Of a stretch of DNA of 35,212 nt, positions 31,889 to 35,212 are shown piece by piece. Positions within the stretch are counted from its first letter, which is position 1. The number at the start of each line of letters is the position of its first letter. Position numbers and translations under genes: made by a program. The notes under the pieces were generated by a model. That model did no database searches. It was not told the origin of the DNA and was given only the letters and a program-made list of their open reading frames with translations. This DNA comes from Sneathiella sp. Lineage in GTDB: Bacteria; Pseudomonadota; Alphaproteobacteria; Sneathiellales; Sneathiellaceae. The stretch lies in NCBI RefSeq assembly GCF_029233945.1, contig NZ_JARGOQ010000038.1, positions 1 through 35,212 on the forward strand, written 5' to 3'.

Positions 31889-33448
31889 CTAGGCATCAAT
31901 TCCGTGCGCTTCTTCTGCTAATCGTTTCAGCGTAACCCGGTCGACCTTGCCGGTCGCGTTGAAAGGCATTTCGTCGAGAAAGACAATCTCCTCCGGCGTC
32001 TTGTAGCCGATCTTTGTCTTTGCAAAAGCTATCACCTCCGAGGCGGCTGGAACCGCTTCTCCGGCCTGCACGGTCACATAGGCCACAACATTCTCGCCAT
32101 GAACCAGGTCGTGAACCCCAACGACACCGGCATGCTCAATCGATGTGTGACCCTGCAACGCCTCTTCCACTTCCTGTGGGCAGATATTTGATCCGTCATG
32201 CACGATGATCTGCTTTTTACGACCGCAGAACCAATAAAAACCCTGCTCATCAATCTGCATGATATCTCCGGTATCAAACCAACCGTCCGCGTCATAGGAT
32301 TCATCCGTTGCCGACTGATTTCCCCAGTAACCAGATGTTGTGCATTTCGCCCGCACCCACAATCGGCCCGCTGTGTTCAAGGGGACCTCATTATGATCGT
32401 CATCAAGCAACACCGCCTCAAAAGCTGGAGCGACCGTACCGACAGATCCCAGATGGTCAACAGATTTGTCCGCATTGAAATGTGAGAAACCGATTTCCGT
32501 CATTCCATATACTTCCGAGATGATTATGCCAGCTTTCCGCATGAACTCATGCTCAAGAACGCTTGAAATCTTATCTCCGCCCGACACACAAAGCCGAAGC
32601 GAGGCAAAATCATCATGGACCCCGTGACGATCGCGCACGAGCTCAAATAGTGCCGCTGGAATCATGCTGAGCACCGTCGGCTTAAATTCACGTAATATTG
32701 GCAGCATTTCATTGCCATCAAAGCTTCGTGCAACGATTAGTCTGGCTCCGAGCGCCAGAATGGAAAGACCCCAGAGAAATCCGCCCATATGAGACAGGGA
32801 AGACCCCGGCAACATCACATCATCTTCATTGATGTCCATCGCCACCAGAGCATAGCCGCACATCCAGCCCATTGTTCTTAAGGAATGAGTGACACCTTTA
32901 GGTTTACCCGTACTACCCGAGGTAAAGAAGATGACGAAAGGCGCATCCAGATCTGGCACCGGAAGATCAATTCCTGGAGGTTCATTATTTATCATATCCT
33001 CAACATGGGGGCCATCACCGCTAGCGCCACCGAAGGTAATGACGCCAAGCGGCAGATCTCTCACCAGCTCCGTCTCTGCCAGATCGCTTGCGCGCTCTGC
33101 ATGGGCGAGCAGAACAACCGCCCCGCTCAGACCCAATGCGTGATCAATTTCAGGGGCCATGTACCGATAGTTGAGCGGCGTTGCCACCAACCCTGCTTTT
33201 ATGCAAGCCAAATAATTCACAACCAGTTCCCAGCGGTTGGGCATCAATGACGCGACCCGGTCGCCTGGTTTTAATCCAAAGGCAAGATAGCTTTTCGCAA
33301 GCCGGGAGCTCATGTCTTCCAGTTCTCTCCAGGTCCATTTTGCCCGCCGGGATATCAAAGCAATATCGTCAGGTCTTTTTTGCAAGCCGATTGACAAAAT
33401 ATTTGCAAGATCGGCTGGTTGATGAAGTGTGTCGGTGGCATCTGTCAT
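31889..33448 (-). CDS. Acyl-CoA synthetase / AMP-dependent ligase (ANL superfamily)
   Basis: A 519-residue enzyme that would activate a carboxylic acid as acyl-AMP and pass it to CoA. Motifs in order: the AMP P-loop FFTSGSTGKPKG (174-185), LSHMGGFLWGLSIL, YGMTEIGFSHF (A5), SGYWGNQSATDESYDADGWFDTGD (A6-A7 region), the hinge CGRKKQIIVHDGSNICPQEVEEAL, and the catalytic Lys501 in NATGKVDR. It resembles long/medium-chain acyl-CoA or 4-coumarate-CoA-like ligases; the substrate is not evident. A ribosome site (CAGGGGA) precedes the ATG. It is divergent from the metalloenzyme gene. Confidence 0.9.
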   Translation of the reverse strand: MTDATDTLHQPADLANILSIGLQKRPDDIALISRRAKWTWRELEDMSSRLAKSYLAFGLKPGDRVASLMPNRWELVVNYLACIKAGLVATPLNYRYMAPEIDHALGLSGAVVLLAHAERASDLAETELVRDLPLGVITFGGASGDGPHVEDMINNEPPGIDLPVPDLDAPFVIFFTSGSTGKPKGVTHSLRTMGWMCGYALVAMDINEDDVMLPGSSLSHMGGFLWGLSILALGARLIVARSFDGNEMLPILREFKPTVLSMIPAALFELVRDRHGVHDDFASLRLCVSGGDKISSVLEHEFMRKAGIIISEVYGMTEIGFSHFNADKSVDHLGSVGTVAPAFEAVLLDDDHNEVPLNTAGRLWVRAKCTTSGYWGNQSATDESYDADGWFDTGDIMQIDEQGFYWFCGRKKQIIVHDGSNICPQEVEEALQGHTSIEHAGVVGVHDLVHGENVVAYVTVQAGEAVPAASEVIAFAKTKIGYKTPEEIVFLDEMPFNATGKVDRVTLKRLAEEAHGIDA

Positions 33449-33517
33449 TCTATCCGGTTCCCCTGTATAGTTCCTGTACGGTACGCAAATTAGATCACAA
33501 CTTTATTGCGAACTGAT

Positions 33518-33529
33518 ATCATGTATGAT
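33518..33529. promoter_or_regulatory. Inverted repeat between acyl-CoA synthetase and metalloenzyme genes
   Basis: ATCAT-GT-ATGAT is centred in the 135-bp divergent gap. A TATAGT (33542-33547) lies just downstream on the plus strand and could be the -10 of the 33584 gene. The repeat may be an operator for both genes; no regulator gene is adjacent. Confidence 0.25.
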
Positions 33530-33583
33530 CAAACACGGGTATAGTAAACCACAAGAACAAATTAATGAACAGGTATCGCATCA

Positions 33584-34576
33584 ATGTCTTCGCTTATCTC
33601 CACCAAAATTGATTTTGACAAAGACGGTATCCATCACGGATATCTACAGCTGTTGCATTCCGTTCATCGGTCCGCTTACGGATACATCCCGATCCCTATT
33701 GCCAGCATGAAGAACGGAACTGGCCCGACAGTCCTTCTGATGGCGGGAAATCATGGCGATGAGTATGAAGGACAGGTGATCCTCTCCAACCTGATCCGGA
33801 CTCTGCCGCTTGAGCATATCCGCGGCCAGTTGATCATCCTGCCGATGGCGAATTTCCCGGCGGCTGAGGCGGGCCTTCGCACCTCCCCACTTGATCAGGG
33901 CAATCTCAACCGCTCTTTTCCCGGCAGCGACACCGGCACCCCGACCCAGCAGATCGCCCATTACATCGAACATACCCTGCTGAAACGCTCGGATTTTCTG
34001 TTTGATCTTCACTCGGGTGGCAGTTCGCTTTTTTACACCCCGACATTGCTCTTTTCCATCACCTCCGATGATCCGAATCTCGCCTTGAAGCGGGAGATTG
34101 CGGAAGCTTTCAGCCTGCCGCACACTCTATATTTCGAACGTAGCGATGCGGGCAGTTTTTCCTCTGCGGCGGCCTTTCGCAACGGGGTCTGCAGCATCCT
34201 GACCGAGCTTGCCGGCGGCGGTACGGTTTCCAAGGGACTGCCCAAGCTTGCCGGTGACGGCCTGCTCCGCTCTTTACACAAAATTGGCGTGATCACCACC
34301 GCCCCGGAGCCAGCCCCTAAAAAGAGCCGGATATTCAATGAGGAAGGCAGCATTTTCGCAACCGAACCGGGCGTCTATGAACCGCTCGCCGATCCGGGGG
34401 AGGATGTCCACGCGGGTCAGCCCGCCGCGCTGATCCACCGCACCGAAACCCCCGGCCGCGAGCCGATCGAACTGTTTTTTGAGACGGATGGGGTTATTCT
34501 CGCAAAACGGCAAGGCGCAAGGGTGGTGCGCGGGGATTGCCTGTTTCATATCGGGCAGGGCGAAGAGAAAAGCTGA
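33584..34576 (+). CDS. Succinylglutamate desuccinylase/aspartoacylase family metallohydrolase (DoeB-like)
   Basis: A 330-residue zinc-dependent deacylase of the M14-related AspA/AstE family. Zinc ligands are His57 and Glu60 in MAGNHGDEYEG and His143 in FDLHSGG. The substrate-binding NLNRSFPG (107-114) and the catalytic Glu in TELAGGG are also present. A C-terminal beta domain (GVYEPLADPGEDVHAGQPAALI) is typical of this branch. The closest described type by pattern is DoeB, which deacetylates N-alpha-acetyl-diaminobutyrate in ectoine breakdown, but none of the other doe genes is nearby, so the substrate stays open. The start is 35 bases after the candidate -10. Confidence 0.87.
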   Translation: MSSLISTKIDFDKDGIHHGYLQLLHSVHRSAYGYIPIPIASMKNGTGPTVLLMAGNHGDEYEGQVILSNLIRTLPLEHIRGQLIILPMANFPAAEAGLRTSPLDQGNLNRSFPGSDTGTPTQQIAHYIEHTLLKRSDFLFDLHSGGSSLFYTPTLLFSITSDDPNLALKREIAEAFSLPHTLYFERSDAGSFSSAAAFRNGVCSILTELAGGGTVSKGLPKLAGDGLLRSLHKIGVITTAPEPAPKKSRIFNEEGSIFATEPGVYEPLADPGEDVHAGQPAALIHRTETPGREPIELFFETDGVILAKRQGARVVRGDCLFHIGQGEEKS

Positions 34577-34611
34577 GCAACCGGATTTAGGGCTATCCCG
34601 GAAAGTTGATA

Positions 34612-35211
34612 ATGGATGATATTCTTCTCGCCATCGCCATCAGCTTTATGGCCTTTATCTCGACCAGCATTGACAATCTCTTCCTGCTTGTCACCTTATC
34701 ACTCCATCCGAAGTACGGGGTAGCCAAGGTCCGACAGGGGTATCTTCTGGCTGTCCTGGTGATGATTGGCATCTGCCTGCTCTTCGCCCAGGGCATCCAA
34801 ACACTCCCCGTCAATTTAGTCCCTTATATCGGGTTGATCCCACTCGGAATTGGTCTTTATGAGCTATGGCAGCTTTTCCGCCGAAGCAAATCCACGGAAG
34901 TAACTAATCCCGACATAAAGCTGAAAGACGGCGGCAGCTTTCTTACCATTGCGCTCATCATGATCACTCATAGCTGGGATTCCGTCGCGGTGCTGGCCCC
35001 GCTCCTCTCCGATACCCGACCCGGCCTGATTGGCTGGATGGTTGTGAGTATCATCGCTGCGGCTACTATTCTCACCTTCGGCGCGCAGAAGGCCGTTGGC
35101 CATCCGAAAACGAAGTCATTTCTGGAACGATACGCGCCAAAGGCCCTACCCTTCCTACTGATCGGTGTCGGCCTCTATATCCTGACCAACACTCCGACGG
35201 ATATCACTTAA
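34612..35211 (+). CDS. CadD-like cadmium-resistance transporter family protein
   Basis: A 199-residue membrane protein with about five or six hydrophobic helices, starting ILLAIAISFMAFISTSIDNLFLLV, where SIDN is a conserved family motif. A second half-repeat contains LTIALIMITHSWDSVAVLAPLL, in which the charged Asp and His within helices suggest ion handling. CadD-like proteins belong to the LysE-related exporters. I start at the ATG at 34612; a TTG at 34606 is in frame but less likely. It follows the metalloenzyme by 35 bases and may be co-transcribed. Its substrate is uncertain; export of a small solute is as likely as cadmium. The gene is complete, ending one base before the window edge. 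Confidence 0.75.
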   Translation: MDDILLAIAISFMAFISTSIDNLFLLVTLSLHPKYGVAKVRQGYLLAVLVMIGICLLFAQGIQTLPVNLVPYIGLIPLGIGLYELWQLFRRSKSTEVTNPDIKLKDGGSFLTIALIMITHSWDSVAVLAPLLSDTRPGLIGWMVVSIIAAATILTFGAQKAVGHPKTKSFLERYAPKALPFLLIGVGLYILTNTPTDIT

Positions 35212-35212
35212 A

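Overview
The window is a gene-dense stretch of chromosome from an alphaproteobacterium. Three things point there: the linked block ftsH-tilS-cpoB-pal-tolB-tolA-tolR-tolQ-ybgC-ruvB-ruvA-ruvC-yebC, the zauP-zapA-6S RNA-fthC arrangement, and an RcdA-type (DUF1465) protein. The moderately high GC and the class I aldolase in a tkt-gap-pgk-fba cluster fit a Rhodospirillales/Sneathiellales-like lineage, but that finer placement is a guess. I see no insertion sequence, phage, CRISPR array, tRNA or rRNA.

Layout. (1) 1-10756, minus strand: the start of ftsH (cut by the window edge), tilS, the Tol-Pal envelope-constriction system, the RuvABC Holliday-junction resolvasome and YebC. A strong intrinsic terminator splits pal from cpoB. 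(2) 10855-13031, minus: ZauP-ZapA (Z-ring focusing), 6S RNA, 5-formyl-THF cyclo-ligase and a YmdB-type phosphodiesterase. (3) 13438-20883, plus: tkt, gap, pgk, class I fba and a ThiE-like gene, then efp and suhB. A roughly 400-bp control region with repeated boxes separates this from block 2. (4) 20974-22559: a quinone oxidoreductase facing a YbjQ/small-membrane-protein pair. (5) 22862-28438, plus: a compact set of an OmpA-like periplasmic protein, a MotA/TolQ-like channel, a MotB-like coiled-coil/OmpA protein, and two glycosyltransferases (GT9 heptosyltransferase type, GT4 type). An MsbA-like ABC exporter converges on its end. (6) 30407-31832: rpmE, an RcdA homologue, and a small heat-shock gene with a sigma-32-like promoter and a ROSE-type RNA thermometer. 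(7) 31889-35211: an acyl-CoA synthetase, an aspartoacylase/succinylglutamate-desuccinylase-family metalloenzyme and a CadD-like membrane protein.

Most of the window is core housekeeping. The best candidate for an undercharacterised system is the OmpA/MotA-like/MotB-like trio at 22862-26441, which looks like a further proton-driven envelope complex besides Tol. The clearest regulatory discovery is the hsp20 leader (31264-31385), where heat-shock promoter and thermosensor hairpins can be read base by base. All functional calls come from recognising motifs and gene order by eye; no database search was run.
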